From positions 1 to 35,218 of the forward strand of contig JAEYDL010000009.1 in assembly GCA_023403845.1 (NCBI GenBank): a DNA stretch of 35,218 nucleotides, written 5' to 3'. Within the stretch, counting starts at the first letter, position 1; every line of letters starts with the position of its first letter. The notes under the pieces were generated by a model. It was not told where the DNA came from, did no database searches, and worked only from the letters and a program-made list of their open reading frames with translations. Below, piece by piece: positions 22,876 to 32,230 of this stretch. The DNA comes from Pseudomonadota bacterium (GTDB taxonomy: Bacteria; Desulfobacterota; Desulfovibrionia; Desulfovibrionales; Desulfovibrionaceae). The position numbers and the translations under genes were made by a program.

Positions 22876-24075
22876 ATGGCGAAACTCCATATTGCCGTAC
22901 CCTTTCTGCTCGCATTTTCCATTCTGGCTGCGGGCTGCGACAACCAGACAAGCCAATCTTCCACAGGTGCGGCGAATCGTGTGGTTCGGGTAACCACGGT
23001 GGAACTGACTCCGCACAACGTGAATATCGAACGCGAGCTCACGGGCCGCACGACAGCCTATCGCTGGGCCGAGGTACGCCCAGAAGTTGGCGGTATTCTT
23101 AAGGAACGTTGCTTCACTGAGGGCGCTCAGGTCAAGGAAGGAGACGTGCTCTATCGGATAGAGCCCGATACCTACCTTGCAGCCCTGAACAAGGCGCGCG
23201 CCGATCTCGCCAGCGCTCAGGCCAACCTGAACGTAACGAGCCTTCGCGAACGCCGGACCGCCGGCATGTTGCGCACCAAATCCGTAAGTCAGCAGGATTA
23301 CGATGACGTCAAAGCCGCTCTTCAGGAAGCCAGAGCTTCGGTGAAGTCCTATAAGGCCGCTCTGGAAACCGCAGAAATCAACTACCGCCGGACCGAAGTG
23401 CGCGCCCCGATCAGCGGTCGCATCGGCATCAGCAATTTTACCGCCGGCGCGCTGCTTACCGCCAGTCAGGCCACTCCCCTGACGACCATCTATCAGACCG
23501 ATCCCATGTATGTGGAACTCTCTCAGTCCTCCGACGACCTGTACGCGCTGAGAAAACAGCTGGGATCCCGCGGTGACATCAAGACAGTGGATCCCTCCAA
23601 CATCAAGGCTACGCTGACCATGGCCGACGGTTCCAGCTATTCCGCTGCGGGGCATCTCAACTTTACGGGCGTGGATGTGGACCAGACAACCAATACAGTC
23701 ACGCTCCGCGCTGAGTTCCCCAACCCCAATGGAGAACTGCTTCCCGGCCTGTTTGTACGTACCAGGGTCATCATGGGGCAGGATCCCCAGGCCATTCTGG
23801 CTCCCCAGAAGGCCGTCCTGCGAGATTTGCAGGGCAAGCCCTACGTCTATGTGCTCAAGGACGGAAAGGCCGAACGACGCTTCATCACCGTCAGCCACAC
23901 CATAGGCAATGACTGGTATGTAACGTCCGGGTTGCAGGCGGGTGAAAAGATTATTCTCAACGGAGTCAACAACGTCCGCAGCGGCATGACCGTACAGGAA
24001 GTTTCTCAGACGGACAGCCAGGCCGCCCCTGAAAATTCCGACCAGGGAAAAAAGACAGCCGGAGGCAGTAACTGA
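22876..24075 (+). CDS. RND efflux periplasmic adaptor (AcrA/MexA family)
   Basis: 399-residue membrane-fusion protein linking the RND pump to the outer-membrane channel. It has a lipoprotein signal peptide (HIAVPFLLAFSILAAGC) with lipobox AAGC. The lipoyl halves lie around RWAEVRPEVGGILKERCFTEGAQVKEGDVLYRIEP and TEVRAPISGRIGISNFTAGALLT. Between them is an alpha-hairpin (AALNKARADLASAQANLNVTSLRERRTAGMLRTKSVSQQDYDD). Beta-barrel and membrane-proximal domains follow (TTIYQTDPMYVELSQSSDD; LFVRTRVIMGQDPQAILAPQKAVLRD). ATG 22876 has AAGGAG 7 bases upstream. Its TGA stop overlaps the ATG of the pump gene by one base, which indicates translational coupling. Confidence 0.94.
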   Translation: MAKLHIAVPFLLAFSILAAGCDNQTSQSSTGAANRVVRVTTVELTPHNVNIERELTGRTTAYRWAEVRPEVGGILKERCFTEGAQVKEGDVLYRIEPDTYLAALNKARADLASAQANLNVTSLRERRTAGMLRTKSVSQQDYDDVKAALQEARASVKSYKAALETAEINYRRTEVRAPISGRIGISNFTAGALLTASQATPLTTIYQTDPMYVELSQSSDDLYALRKQLGSRGDIKTVDPSNIKATLTMADGSSYSAAGHLNFTGVDVDQTTNTVTLRAEFPNPNGELLPGLFVRTRVIMGQDPQAILAPQKAVLRDLQGKPYVYVLKDGKAERRFITVSHTIGNDWYVTSGLQAGEKIILNGVNNVRSGMTVQEVSQTDSQAAPENSDQGKKTAGGSN

Positions 24076-27000
24076 TGCTGTCACGCTTTTTCATCCACCA
24101 CCCCATCTTCGCATGGGTACTGGCCATCGTCACCATGCTTTTCGGCGTGCTGGCCATTTTTACACTGCCTATTTCGCAGTACCCTGAAGTGGCCTCGCCC
24201 TCCATCCGTATTCACACCCAGTACACCGGTGCGTCTCCCACGACCGTGGACCAGACAGTCACGCAGGTCATTGAACAGAACATGACCGGCATCGACAACA
24301 TGATCTACATGCAGTCCCGGTCCGACTCATCCGGCATGTCTACCATCACCCTGACCTTTGCAGTGGGCACTGACCCCGACGTCGCCCATATGCAGGTGCA
24401 GAACAAGGTGCAGCAGGTGCAGTCCCAGTTGCCCTCCGCCGTTCAATCCAACGGCGTGGAAGTATCCAAGGGCAATGACAACATGTTCATGGTCATTACC
24501 CTGTACTCTCCGGACGACAGCCTGCACCAGATTGACCTTGCCGACTATATCAGCGCCAATATCAAGGACGAAATCAGCCGTACTCAGGGCGTAGGCACAG
24601 TGCAGGTGTTCGGCGGCAAGTACGTCATGCGCATATGGCTGGATCCTGACAAGATGGCCAAGTACAACCTGACCCCGACCGACGTCCGTAACGCGGTATC
24701 CGCCCAGAACGCGGAAGTCACGGCGGGTCAGATGGGCGCGAACATGATCGACCGCCCCAACGATCAGGTCCTGAACTTCAACATCAAGGCCCAGAGCCTG
24801 CTTACCAACGCAGAACAGTTTGCAGACATCCTCCTCACCGTGACGGAAAACGGCGAACGCGTACATGTCCGTGATGTAGCCCGCGTGGCCATGGGCACGG
24901 AAATGGACGGCATCACCAGTTTCTACAATGGCCACCCGGCCACCGGCATCGGCGTCACACTTGCTCCCGGCGCCAACGGTCTGGAAACGGCTAATCTGGT
25001 GAAGGCCAAAATTGAACAGCTGTCACATTATTTCCCCGACGGTATGACCTATGACTTTGCCTTCGATACCACGCCACCTGTGCTCGCCTCCATTCATGAA
25101 GTGGTAAAAACGCTGGTCGAAGCCATTTTCCTGGTATTCCTTGTCATGCTTCTGTTCCTCCAGAGTTTCCGCGCCACTATCATTCCCACCATTGCCGTGC
25201 CTGTGGTGCTGTTGGGCACGCTGGGCGTCCTGCTGGCCTTTGGCTACAGCATCAACACGCTGACGTTGTTCGCCATGGTGCTGGCCATCGGTCTGCTGGT
25301 GGACGACGCCATCGTCGTGGTGGAAAACGTGGAACGCGTCATTCAGGAAGAACATCTTGATCCCGTGACCGCCACGGAAAAATCCATGGATCAGATCAGT
25401 TCCTCTCTGATAGGCATCGGCGTGGTGCTCTCCGCAGTGTTCCTGCCCATGGCCTTCATGAGCGGTTCCACCGGTGTTATCTACAGACAGTTCTCCGTCA
25501 CCATCGTGACGGCCATGACGCTTTCCGTGCTGGTAGCTCTGATCCTCACACCCTCCCTCTGCGCAGGCATGCTCAAGCAGCACTCCCAGAGCGCCCAATG
25601 GGGATTCTTCGGCTGGTTCAACCGCATGTTCACGAAAAATCAGCACCGCTATTCCAGCGGCGTGCGCAGGCTTGTGCAGCGCGGCGGCAGAATCATGCTG
25701 ATCTATGTTCTCCTGTTGGGCGGACTCAGCCTCATCTATAAGCAGCTCCCCACATCCTTCCTGCCCACGGAAGACCAGGGTGCAGCCATCGTCATGCTTC
25801 AGATGCCGCCCAACTCAACCTTGGCCCAGACCACGGCGCAGTTCAAGGAGTTCTCCGACTATGTGCTTAATGAAGAAAAGGAATCCGCAGACTCCGTCAT
25901 GGTAGTCGCGGGTTATGGAATGGGCGGTGTCGCGGAAAACACGGGCATGGGCTTCGTCAAACTCAAGGATTATGCCGAACGTACCAAGCCGGGACAGGAT
26001 GCGGCGTCAGTTGCCGCCCGCATTCGTCAGAGATTCTCCGGCATTCTGGACGGACAACTTATCGCTGCTATTCCTCCGGCCATTATCTCACTGGGCATGA
26101 CCAACGGTTTTACGATGGAATTGCAGGACAGGGGCGGCGTAGGGCATGACAAACTGCGTGAAACCGGCCAGAAATTCCTGGGAGCGGCCTTCTCCAACCC
26201 AGTGATCGCCTATGTCCGGCCTACCGGCATGGACGATATCACGCAGTTCAACATCCATCTGGACAATGCCAAGGCCACCAGCATGGGACTGACGCTTTCA
26301 GCGGTAAATGCAGACGTCTCCACCTATCTCGGGGGCGCTTACGTCAACGACTTCGTGCACAACGAACGCGTCAAAAAGGTGTTCGTGAAGGGCGACTCCG
26401 ACGTGCGCAAGCAGCCGGAAGACTTGAATCGCATCAAATTCCGCAATGACAAAGGAGAAATGGTGCCGTTCAACGCCATCTTCTCTACAAACTGGTCCTT
26501 CGGACCCGCTGTGCTGCAGCGCTACAACGCCATGCCCACTCTCGAATATCAGGGCGAACCCAAGCCCGGCATCGCCAGCGGCATCGCCATGGCGGCAATC
26601 GAAGAGGAAGTCAAAAAACTGGGCAAGGACTTCGGCATGGAGTGGACCGGCCTCTCCTATCAGGAAAAGCTTTCCGGCAGCCAGACCACCATGCTCTACG
26701 CCCTTTCCGTTCTGGTGGTGTTTCTGGCTCTGGCGGCCCTGTATGAAAGCTGGTCGATTCCGTTTGCCGTACTGCTCGTCATCCCGCTGGGCATTCTGGG
26801 TGCGGTGGCAGGTACCTGGCTGAAGGGTCTGACCAATGACGTCTACTTCCAGGTAGGCATTCTGGCCGTCATGGGGCTGTCGTCCAAAAACGCCATTCTG
26901 ATTGTAGAGTTTGCCAGAAACCTTCAAGAGGAAGGCCGAAGCCTCATCGACGCCACCGTCGAGGCATGCCGCATCCGCCTGCGTCCCATCATCATGACTT

Positions 27001-27209
27001 CTCTGGCTTTCGGACTGGGCGTACTGCCCATGATGTCGGCTTCCGGAGCGGGAGCAGCCAGCCAGCATGCGGTGGGAACCGCTGTATTCTGGGGAACCGT
27101 ATGCGCTACCGTCCTGGGCATATTCTTCATTCCCACATTCTTTGTGGTGGTGTGTGGCAGCACCAGATGGGTCGGCGACCGTTTAAAGAAAAAATTGAGG
27201 AAATTGTAG
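24075..27209 (+). CDS. RND multidrug efflux pump, inner-membrane transporter (AcrB/MexB, HAE1 family)
   Basis: 1044-residue proton-driven drug exporter of the normal length for AcrB/MexB. The first helix is in MLSRFFIHHPIFAWVLAIVTMLFGVLAI. The proton-relay residues are present: Asp410-Asp411 in LAIGLLVDDAIVVVENVERV and Lys938 in MGLSSKNAILIVEFARN, followed by ACRIRLRPIIMTSLAFGLGVLPM. Two large periplasmic loops carry usual motifs (GNDNMFMVITLYSPDD; RPTGMDDITQFNIHLDNAKA). The C-terminus GVLPMMSASGAGAASQHAVGTAVFWG matches the family end. The third gene of the operon; its start overlaps the adaptor stop. The substrate spectrum (antibiotics, bile salts or others) cannot be read from the sequence. 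Confidence 0.96.
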   Translation: MLSRFFIHHPIFAWVLAIVTMLFGVLAIFTLPISQYPEVASPSIRIHTQYTGASPTTVDQTVTQVIEQNMTGIDNMIYMQSRSDSSGMSTITLTFAVGTDPDVAHMQVQNKVQQVQSQLPSAVQSNGVEVSKGNDNMFMVITLYSPDDSLHQIDLADYISANIKDEISRTQGVGTVQVFGGKYVMRIWLDPDKMAKYNLTPTDVRNAVSAQNAEVTAGQMGANMIDRPNDQVLNFNIKAQSLLTNAEQFADILLTVTENGERVHVRDVARVAMGTEMDGITSFYNGHPATGIGVTLAPGANGLETANLVKAKIEQLSHYFPDGMTYDFAFDTTPPVLASIHEVVKTLVEAIFLVFLVMLLFLQSFRATIIPTIAVPVVLLGTLGVLLAFGYSINTLTLFAMVLAIGLLVDDAIVVVENVERVIQEEHLDPVTATEKSMDQISSSLIGIGVVLSAVFLPMAFMSGSTGVIYRQFSVTIVTAMTLSVLVALILTPSLCAGMLKQHSQSAQWGFFGWFNRMFTKNQHRYSSGVRRLVQRGGRIMLIYVLLLGGLSLIYKQLPTSFLPTEDQGAAIVMLQMPPNSTLAQTTAQFKEFSDYVLNEEKESADSVMVVAGYGMGGVAENTGMGFVKLKDYAERTKPGQDAASVAARIRQRFSGILDGQLIAAIPPAIISLGMTNGFTMELQDRGGVGHDKLRETGQKFLGAAFSNPVIAYVRPTGMDDITQFNIHLDNAKATSMGLTLSAVNADVSTYLGGAYVNDFVHNERVKKVFVKGDSDVRKQPEDLNRIKFRNDKGEMVPFNAIFSTNWSFGPAVLQRYNAMPTLEYQGEPKPGIASGIAMAAIEEEVKKLGKDFGMEWTGLSYQEKLSGSQTTMLYALSVLVVFLALAALYESWSIPFAVLLVIPLGILGAVAGTWLKGLTNDVYFQVGILAVMGLSSKNAILIVEFARNLQEEGRSLIDATVEACRIRLRPIIMTSLAFGLGVLPMMSASGAGAASQHAVGTAVFWGTVCATVLGIFFIPTFFVVVCGSTRWVGDRLKKKLRKL

Positions 27210-27275
27210 TCCAGCGGCTTCAATCCGATCGTCCAGACGCCTGATGCAGGCCGATCCGGACATCGAAGGCTGACC

Positions 27276-27308
27276 GGCTCTCCCCAAACCTGGGGAGAGC
27301 CTTCTTTC
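27276..27308 (+). terminator. Terminator of the RND efflux operon
   Basis: A 10-bp perfect stem, GGCTCTCCCC (27276-27285) with GGGGAGAGCC (27292-27301), is followed by TTCTTTC. It begins about 66 bases past the pump stop. Confidence 0.85.
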
Positions 27309-27702
27309 TGGCCTCCGGAAAACTGTAATGTGGTTGCGCCCTGGCGTGAAAACGCCGGTCCCTGACGCGGTGGTGCGCCGACCTCCTTTCTCTCCTGCCA
27401 TGCCTTCTCCAGAAAACCTGATGCAGTACCGCATGATCTGTCGGAGGAACATCTGCCGCAGCCATAACAACAGGTAAAAACGGATGAATTCCGAGAGGCC
27501 TCCCGACAGGCATAAAAAGAGGCTGCTGGAACAGCCATGCCATCTTGACCAGAATCGGCGAATGCGCATATTCAGTCAGGTGGAACCCAATTCATCTGAT
27601 CTTTCAAAGACGCATCGTGCAAAACAGACAGCGTCCGGACCTTTTCTCCGGTCTGCCTCCGAACGGAATTTCCAAGGGTATTCGCAGGAGAAGCGCAGAA
27701 CC
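27309..27702. other. Intergenic region before the MFS transporter gene
   Basis: About 390 bases. The transporter frame is open back to 27484, but this part gives a charged, low-quality extension (QNRRMRIFSQVEPNSSDLSK) ahead of the hydrophobic core and has no good ribosome-binding site. No clear promoter or RNA was found. Confidence 0.45.
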
Positions 27703-28983
27703 ATGGCTACGCCTTTAGAAACACGGAAAAAGCTGCCAGTCGAGAACTCAGGGCAAAAACTTTTCAGCCGGGACTTTATTCTGCTGTTCTGCATGGCCAT
27801 GTGCAGCAACAGTTACCTTGCCGTCTTCTACTGCTTTGAACAATGGCTTGAAGGATTGCAAATCAGTCCAAACTGGCGGGGTATTCTTCTTTCAGCACTC
27901 TACGCCATGGTCCTACTCTGGCGTCCCGTCGTCAGCGTCTTTCTGCTCTCACGCAGCAAACTGCTGCCTCTTGTCGCCGGGATCTGTGTTTCCAGCTGTA
28001 TCATGCTGAGCTATTCTTTCGTCAGCGGTCCCCATTCCGTCTTTCTGATTCTCTTGTTGCGTCTGATTCAGGGAATCTCTCTGGCCGTCTACTCCAGCTG
28101 CGTGGTAGCCGTACTGGTCAGCTGCATCCCTAAAGGCCAGAGCGCCAGAGGTTTCGCCATATTTTCCCTGACCAGCCTGCTGCCGTATTCCATTATCCCA
28201 GCTGTCGGCGAACATCTTTTGCCTCTGCTGCATGGAGAGGCGCACCTGTTCGCCCTTGTGGCCGTACTGGCCATCCCCGCCCTCTGCATAGTAGTCTTCC
28301 TGGCTCCCAAACTGCGCAAGCCGGAGATTCCCGTATACAGGGATGTCCGTACCCGCCAGACACCCGGCATGGCAATTCATGCCATGACCCACTCGGGATT
28401 GGGCTGTATTTATCTGGCCTGCCTGTGTTTCAGCATCATGACGATTCTGGCCATCTACTTCATGAAAGGTCTTTGTGCCGTCACTGGGGCTACGCCTGCC
28501 TGGTTTTTCATGACCTACACCATCACGATGATCTTCGTGCGCATCGTCAGCGGGCACATGATGGATACGCTGCCCCGCTATCGTGTCGTTCCCATCTGTG
28601 CACTGGCGCTGACCATCAGTGTTCTCGGCCTGGCATGGGGACCTCTGAACGCCTTTGTCCCCCTGACCATCGTCTACGGGCTGGGGCTGGGGCTGCTTTA
28701 CCCTCTGCTGGCCTCTACAATCTATGACCGCTCCTCCGAGGAAACCCGGTCCATCAATTCCAATGTCATGATGCTTACCTTTGATGCCAGCGGCATGCTG
28801 GCTCCCCTGATGGGGGGTGCCGTCATCAGTGCCGGTTTCGGCTATCGAGGAGTATTCTCGACCGCAGCCCTCATGGTCTTCTGCTGCGGCGTATTCATGG
28901 TGCTGGATCGTCTGCGTCTGGCTCTGTGGGACCGGCGTGAAGCGAAGAAACAATCATCACATAACGTGGAGAATCCCTCATAG
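27703..28983 (+). CDS. Major facilitator superfamily transporter
   Basis: 426-residue inner-membrane protein with about 12 hydrophobic segments, for example FILLFCMAMCSNSYLAVFYCF, GILLSALYAMVLLWRPVVSVFLL, LVAGICVSSCIMLSYSFV and VFLILLLRLIQGISLAVYSSCVVAVLVSCIP. The last of these has the RLIQGISLA version of the helix-4/5 motif of MFS sugar or drug carriers. A cytoplasmic loop (KLRKPEIPVYRDVRTRQTPG) separates the two halves, and the second half has YGLGLGLLYPLLASTIYDRSSEETRSINSN. ATG 27703 begins MATPLETRKK with AGGAG 12 bases upstream, a long spacing, so the start is less sure. Substrate unknown. It is a single gene between the efflux operon terminator and a bidirectional terminator shared with ettA. 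Confidence 0.9.
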   Translation: MATPLETRKKLPVENSGQKLFSRDFILLFCMAMCSNSYLAVFYCFEQWLEGLQISPNWRGILLSALYAMVLLWRPVVSVFLLSRSKLLPLVAGICVSSCIMLSYSFVSGPHSVFLILLLRLIQGISLAVYSSCVVAVLVSCIPKGQSARGFAIFSLTSLLPYSIIPAVGEHLLPLLHGEAHLFALVAVLAIPALCIVVFLAPKLRKPEIPVYRDVRTRQTPGMAIHAMTHSGLGCIYLACLCFSIMTILAIYFMKGLCAVTGATPAWFFMTYTITMIFVRIVSGHMMDTLPRYRVVPICALALTISVLGLAWGPLNAFVPLTIVYGLGLGLLYPLLASTIYDRSSEETRSINSNVMMLTFDASGMLAPLMGGAVISAGFGYRGVFSTAALMVFCCGVFMVLDRLRLALWDRREAKKQSSHNVENPS

Positions 28984-29135
28984 CAGTTCCTCAGCGTTCA
29001 TAACCTTCCATACTGAAGGAGACGACGCAGACCGGAAGACCTTACGGCAAGGCCGGTCAGTGTTAGGCAAAGGTCCCCGACATCCATATGCCTGGTCGCT
29101 CAACTTTTCAGAAAAACGGTATGTGTCAATCATGC

Positions 29136-29173
29136 AAAAAGGCCGCCTCCTCATGATGGATGACGGCCTTTTT
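29136..29173. terminator. Bidirectional terminator between the MFS gene and ettA
   Basis: AAAAAGGCCG (29136-29145) and CGGCCTTTTT (29164-29173) form a perfect 10-bp stem that ends in T residues on both strands. It serves the MFS gene on the plus strand and ettA on the minus strand. Confidence 0.9.
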
Positions 29174-29178
29174 CATTA

Positions 29179-30861
29179 TTATCTCGTCAGCTTACGATAT
29201 TTCAAACGGTGCGGCTGTTCTGCGGCCTTTCCCAGTCTCTTTTTCCGGTCCTCTTCATATTCAGAGTAGTTGCCATCGAAAAAGACGACCGAAGAATCAC
29301 CCTCGAACGCGAGGATGTGCGTAGCAATGCGGTCAAGGAACCAGCGATCATGGCTGACGACGAGAATACAGCCTGCAAAATTCTCCAGACCGTCTTCAAG
29401 CGCCCGCATGGTGTTCACGTCGATGTCATTGGTCGGTTCGTCGAGCAGGATGACATTGGCCCCGGACTTGAGCATACAGGCCAGATGTACCCTGTTGCGC
29501 TCTCCTCCGGAAAGTACGTCAACCTTCTTCTGCTGATCGGAACCAGTAAAATTGAAACGGGAGCAGTAGGCGCGAGCATTCACTTCCCGGCTGCCCAGCT
29601 TAATTGTTTCTGCACCGTCGCTGATCACCTCGTAGACCGTCTTTCCGGGCGTAAGGGACTCCCGCTGCTGGTCTACATAGGCAAACTGCACGGTTTCCCC
29701 GACGGTCAAGGTTCCAGTATCCGGTTTTTCCTGTCCGACAAGCATCTTGAATAACGTCGTCTTGCCCGCGCCGTTGGGACCGATGATCCCTACGATGGCC
29801 CCGGCGGGAATGATGAAGTTCATGTCGGCCATCAGCGTCTTGTCGCCAAGCGACTTGGTCACGCCGACCGCTTCAACGACCTTCTTGCCTAGACGTGGAC
29901 CGGCGGGAATATAGATCTCCAGCTCAGGTGCCCGGCTCTCGCTTTCATGGCTGAGCATGGCCTCGTAGGCGTTGATGCGGGCCTTGCCCTTGGCATGTCT
30001 CCCCTTTGGCGACATGCGAATCCACTCAAGTTCCCTGGCCAGCGTCTTGCGGCGCTCGTCCTCGGCCTTGTCTTCCTGCGCAAGGCGCTTTTCCTTTTGC
30101 TCAAGCCAGGAAGAATAATTGCCTTTCCACGGGATGCCGCGACCGCGGTCCAGCTCAAGTATCCAGCCAGCCACATTATCCAGAAAATAACGGTCATGCG
30201 TCACTGCTATGACAGTGCCCGGGAAACGACGCAGGTACCCTTCGAGCCATGCGACCGACTCCGCATCCAGATGGTTTGTGGGTTCGTCAAGCAGCAGAAT
30301 GTCAGGATTCTGAAGCAAAAGACGACACAGGGCCACCCGGCGCTTCTCGCCCCCGGAAATGACGGATACCGGCGTATCGCCGGGAGGGCACCGCAAAGCG
30401 TCCATGGCCATTTCCAGTCTGGAATCAAGATCCCAGGCTCCTTTGGCGTCCATGAGCTCCTGGATCTTGCCCTGCCTTTCAATGAGGGCATCCATTTCCT
30501 CTGGTTCCATGGGTTCTGCAAATTTGGCGTTCACAGCCTCGAATTCATTTACGAGATCCACAATCTCCTGAACGCCTTCCTGTACCACTTCACGCACCGT
30601 CCGGGTTTCATGGGCCAGGGGTTCCTGTTCCAGGTAGCCAATGGTGTAGCCGGGAGCGAGCACAGTCTTGCCCTCAAAGGCCTGATCCACTCCGGCAAGA
30701 ATTTTCAGCAAAGAAGACTTGCCCGCGCCGTTCAGTCCCAATACCCCTATCTTTGCCCCATAAAAATAGGAAAGCGAAATATCCTTCAGTACTTCACGCT
30801 GGCCGTGCCGTTTGGACACGCGGATCATGGAATAAATGATCTTTTCCGCATCGTTGCTCAT
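29179..30861 (-). CDS. ettA: Energy-dependent translational throttle protein EttA (ABC-F)
   Basis: 560-residue soluble ABC-F protein that binds the ribosomal E site and gates the first steps of translation according to ADP/ATP level. Two ATP-binding domains are present, with Walker A GLNGAGKSS and GPNGAGKTT, signatures ISGGEKRRVALCRLLL and LSGGERNRVHLACML, and Walker B LLLDEPTNHLD and ILLDEPTNDID. The first domain carries the arm segment (QEIVDLVNEFEAVNAKFAEPMEPEEMDAL). The interdomain linker with LEWIRMSPKGRHAKGKARINAYEAM is characteristic of EttA. The ending RLKYRKLTR is typical. The ATG at 30861 has AAGGAG 5 bases upstream; the longer frame to 30912 is not needed. It stands alone on the minus strand. 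Confidence 0.96.
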   Translation of the reverse strand: MSNDAEKIIYSMIRVSKRHGQREVLKDISLSYFYGAKIGVLGLNGAGKSSLLKILAGVDQAFEGKTVLAPGYTIGYLEQEPLAHETRTVREVVQEGVQEIVDLVNEFEAVNAKFAEPMEPEEMDALIERQGKIQELMDAKGAWDLDSRLEMAMDALRCPPGDTPVSVISGGEKRRVALCRLLLQNPDILLLDEPTNHLDAESVAWLEGYLRRFPGTVIAVTHDRYFLDNVAGWILELDRGRGIPWKGNYSSWLEQKEKRLAQEDKAEDERRKTLARELEWIRMSPKGRHAKGKARINAYEAMLSHESESRAPELEIYIPAGPRLGKKVVEAVGVTKSLGDKTLMADMNFIIPAGAIVGIIGPNGAGKTTLFKMLVGQEKPDTGTLTVGETVQFAYVDQQRESLTPGKTVYEVISDGAETIKLGSREVNARAYCSRFNFTGSDQQKKVDVLSGGERNRVHLACMLKSGANVILLDEPTNDIDVNTMRALEDGLENFAGCILVVSHDRWFLDRIATHILAFEGDSSVVFFDGNYSEYEEDRKKRLGKAAEQPHRLKYRKLTR

Positions 30862-31120
30862 GAATTCTCCTTGTCGGGACAAACCCGGCGTAATGACATG
30901 GAAATCGGCCACCCGGCAAGGCGGCTGTTCATCTTTTCTATGTTACAGACAGATCCAATTTTGTCCAGTCGAAGAAAAAACGGCCGAATTCATGCCCAAA
31001 ACCCATGTATCGGCCCAAAACCGGCTTGCAGATCCCGAATCTCCGGTATATCTATCCGCTCGGCGGGAAGCTCCCGCTTCCGGCGCGCCCCTTCTCTACA
31101 ACATTCATGAGGTATGCATA

Positions 31121-31408
31121 ATGAGCAGCACTGCTGACGAAATCACCATCGAGTATGAAGAGGCCGGTCAAATTCTGGTCAAGGAAATCGACAAGGTCAT
31201 TCTATCCAAAGGTGCATGGACGACGATTCTGTTCCGGTATCAGGAACTGATCCCTGAAACGGGAGAATACGGACCGGACAAATACGCCATCCGACGCTAT
31301 CAGAAAATGGGTGGCGAATACCGTCAGAAGTCCAAATTCAATATTTCCAGCGCCGAACAGGCTCGCAAAATTGTTGATGCTCTTTCGGGGTGGCTTGCGG
31401 AATGCTGA
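31121..31408 (+). CDS. Small conserved protein of unknown function
   Basis: 95-residue soluble protein with no signal peptide: EEAGQILVKEIDKVILSKGAWTTILFRYQELIPETGEYGPDKYAIRRYQKMGGEYRQKSKFNISSAEQARKIVDALSGWL. I recall close relatives as uncharacterised small proteins in Desulfovibrio and other anaerobes; no function is known to me. Two beta-strands around SKGAWTTILFRYQ and a C-terminal helix (SSAEQARKIVDALSGWL) are predictable. The ATG at 31121 has GAGGT about 8 bases upstream; the open frame extends upstream to 30836 but crosses the ettA promoter region. Its last codons overlap the start of the thermonuclease gene by 7 bases, so the two are coupled. Confidence 0.8.
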   Translation: MSSTADEITIEYEEAGQILVKEIDKVILSKGAWTTILFRYQELIPETGEYGPDKYAIRRYQKMGGEYRQKSKFNISSAEQARKIVDALSGWLAEC

Positions 31409-32064
31409 TCCCCGTCCGCGCGCTCTTCCGGGCCGTCCTTGTGGCGGCCATTTTCTTTTCAGGTACGGCGGTTGCCGAACGCTCCTTTTCCTCACGCGTC
31501 ATTTCCTGCATTGACGGAGATACCGTGAAGATTCAGACCCGGCAGCACATACGGTTTGCGGGCATAGATACTCCGGAAAAGGCATCTGACACATCTCCCG
31601 CGCAATACTATGCGCGGGAAGCCCGACAGCTCACCAGACAGCTGGTTTTGAATAAGCGGATCAAATTCGTTCCTCTTCCCGGAACCGGCAAGGATCGATA
31701 TGGCAGACTGGTAGTCGAAGCATTTCTTCCCGACGGAGATTCTCTCAATGAGCGTCTTCTACGAGAGGGAGCCGCCTATTTTTACGATCACAGAGATCTG
31801 CCAGAATCCATGCGGACACGGTTTCTGGCCGCACAGTCTGCCGCCATCACGCAACGATCCGGTTTCTGGAAACGAATACTGGAAAGCCCGGATGCACGGA
31901 AACCCTTCATAGGGAACAGGAAAAGCCGGCGGTTCTTTTCCATTCCCTGCTCCCAAACAGTCCGTATTGCACGGCGAAACTTCGTCTCGTTTCCCGATCT
32001 GGAGGCGGCCTTCCGGCAGGGATACGCGCCAGCGCGTTTCTGCTCCATCTGGCCGGATGCCTAA
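31402..32064 (+). CDS. Secreted thermonuclease-like protein (SNase family)
   Basis: 220-residue exported nuclease of the staphylococcal-nuclease family. The signal peptide is PVRALFRAVLVAAIFFSGTAVA. The OB-fold follows with the family motifs: metal-binding Asp in CIDGDTVKI, catalytic Arg and Glu in RFAGIDTPEKAS, DRYGRLVVEAFLPDGDSLNERLLREGAAYFY. About residues 168-215 form an extra tail, FIGNRKSRRFFSIPCSQTVRIARRNFVSFPDLEAAFRQGYAPARFC. This resembles the Ada-like zinc-binding tail of many such nucleases (IGNxxSxxFHxxxC ... AxxxGYxPCxxC) but has Phe for His and Ala for one Cys, so metal binding may be lost. The ATG at 31402 overlaps the preceding stop; a GTG at 31390 is an alternative. Confidence 0.88.
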   Translation: MLIPVRALFRAVLVAAIFFSGTAVAERSFSSRVISCIDGDTVKIQTRQHIRFAGIDTPEKASDTSPAQYYAREARQLTRQLVLNKRIKFVPLPGTGKDRYGRLVVEAFLPDGDSLNERLLREGAAYFYDHRDLPESMRTRFLAAQSAAITQRSGFWKRILESPDARKPFIGNRKSRRFFSIPCSQTVRIARRNFVSFPDLEAAFRQGYAPARFCSIWPDA

Positions 32065-32230
32065 AGGGAATCTTCTGACAAGCAAACTTGCTGTTTTCAA
32101 AGCAGGAAAACGAACAGGAACAAGCCTCAGCAGGGGGCAATGGGGTCTGAAAGTAAGGGCTTTCCTCTCGTAAAACTTCCTCGTATACTTGTACTGCGGA
32201 CAGACTCTTCAATGCCCGCGGGGAGCAGCT

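Noticed and set aside
22861..24084. 407-codon frame antisense to the adaptor gene
   Set aside because: It is a shadow of the AcrA-type gene, whose lipobox and lipoyl motifs are clear.
27484..27702. 73-codon N-terminal extension of the MFS transporter
   Set aside because: There is no ribosome-binding site before 27484 and the charged extension is not typical of MFS proteins.
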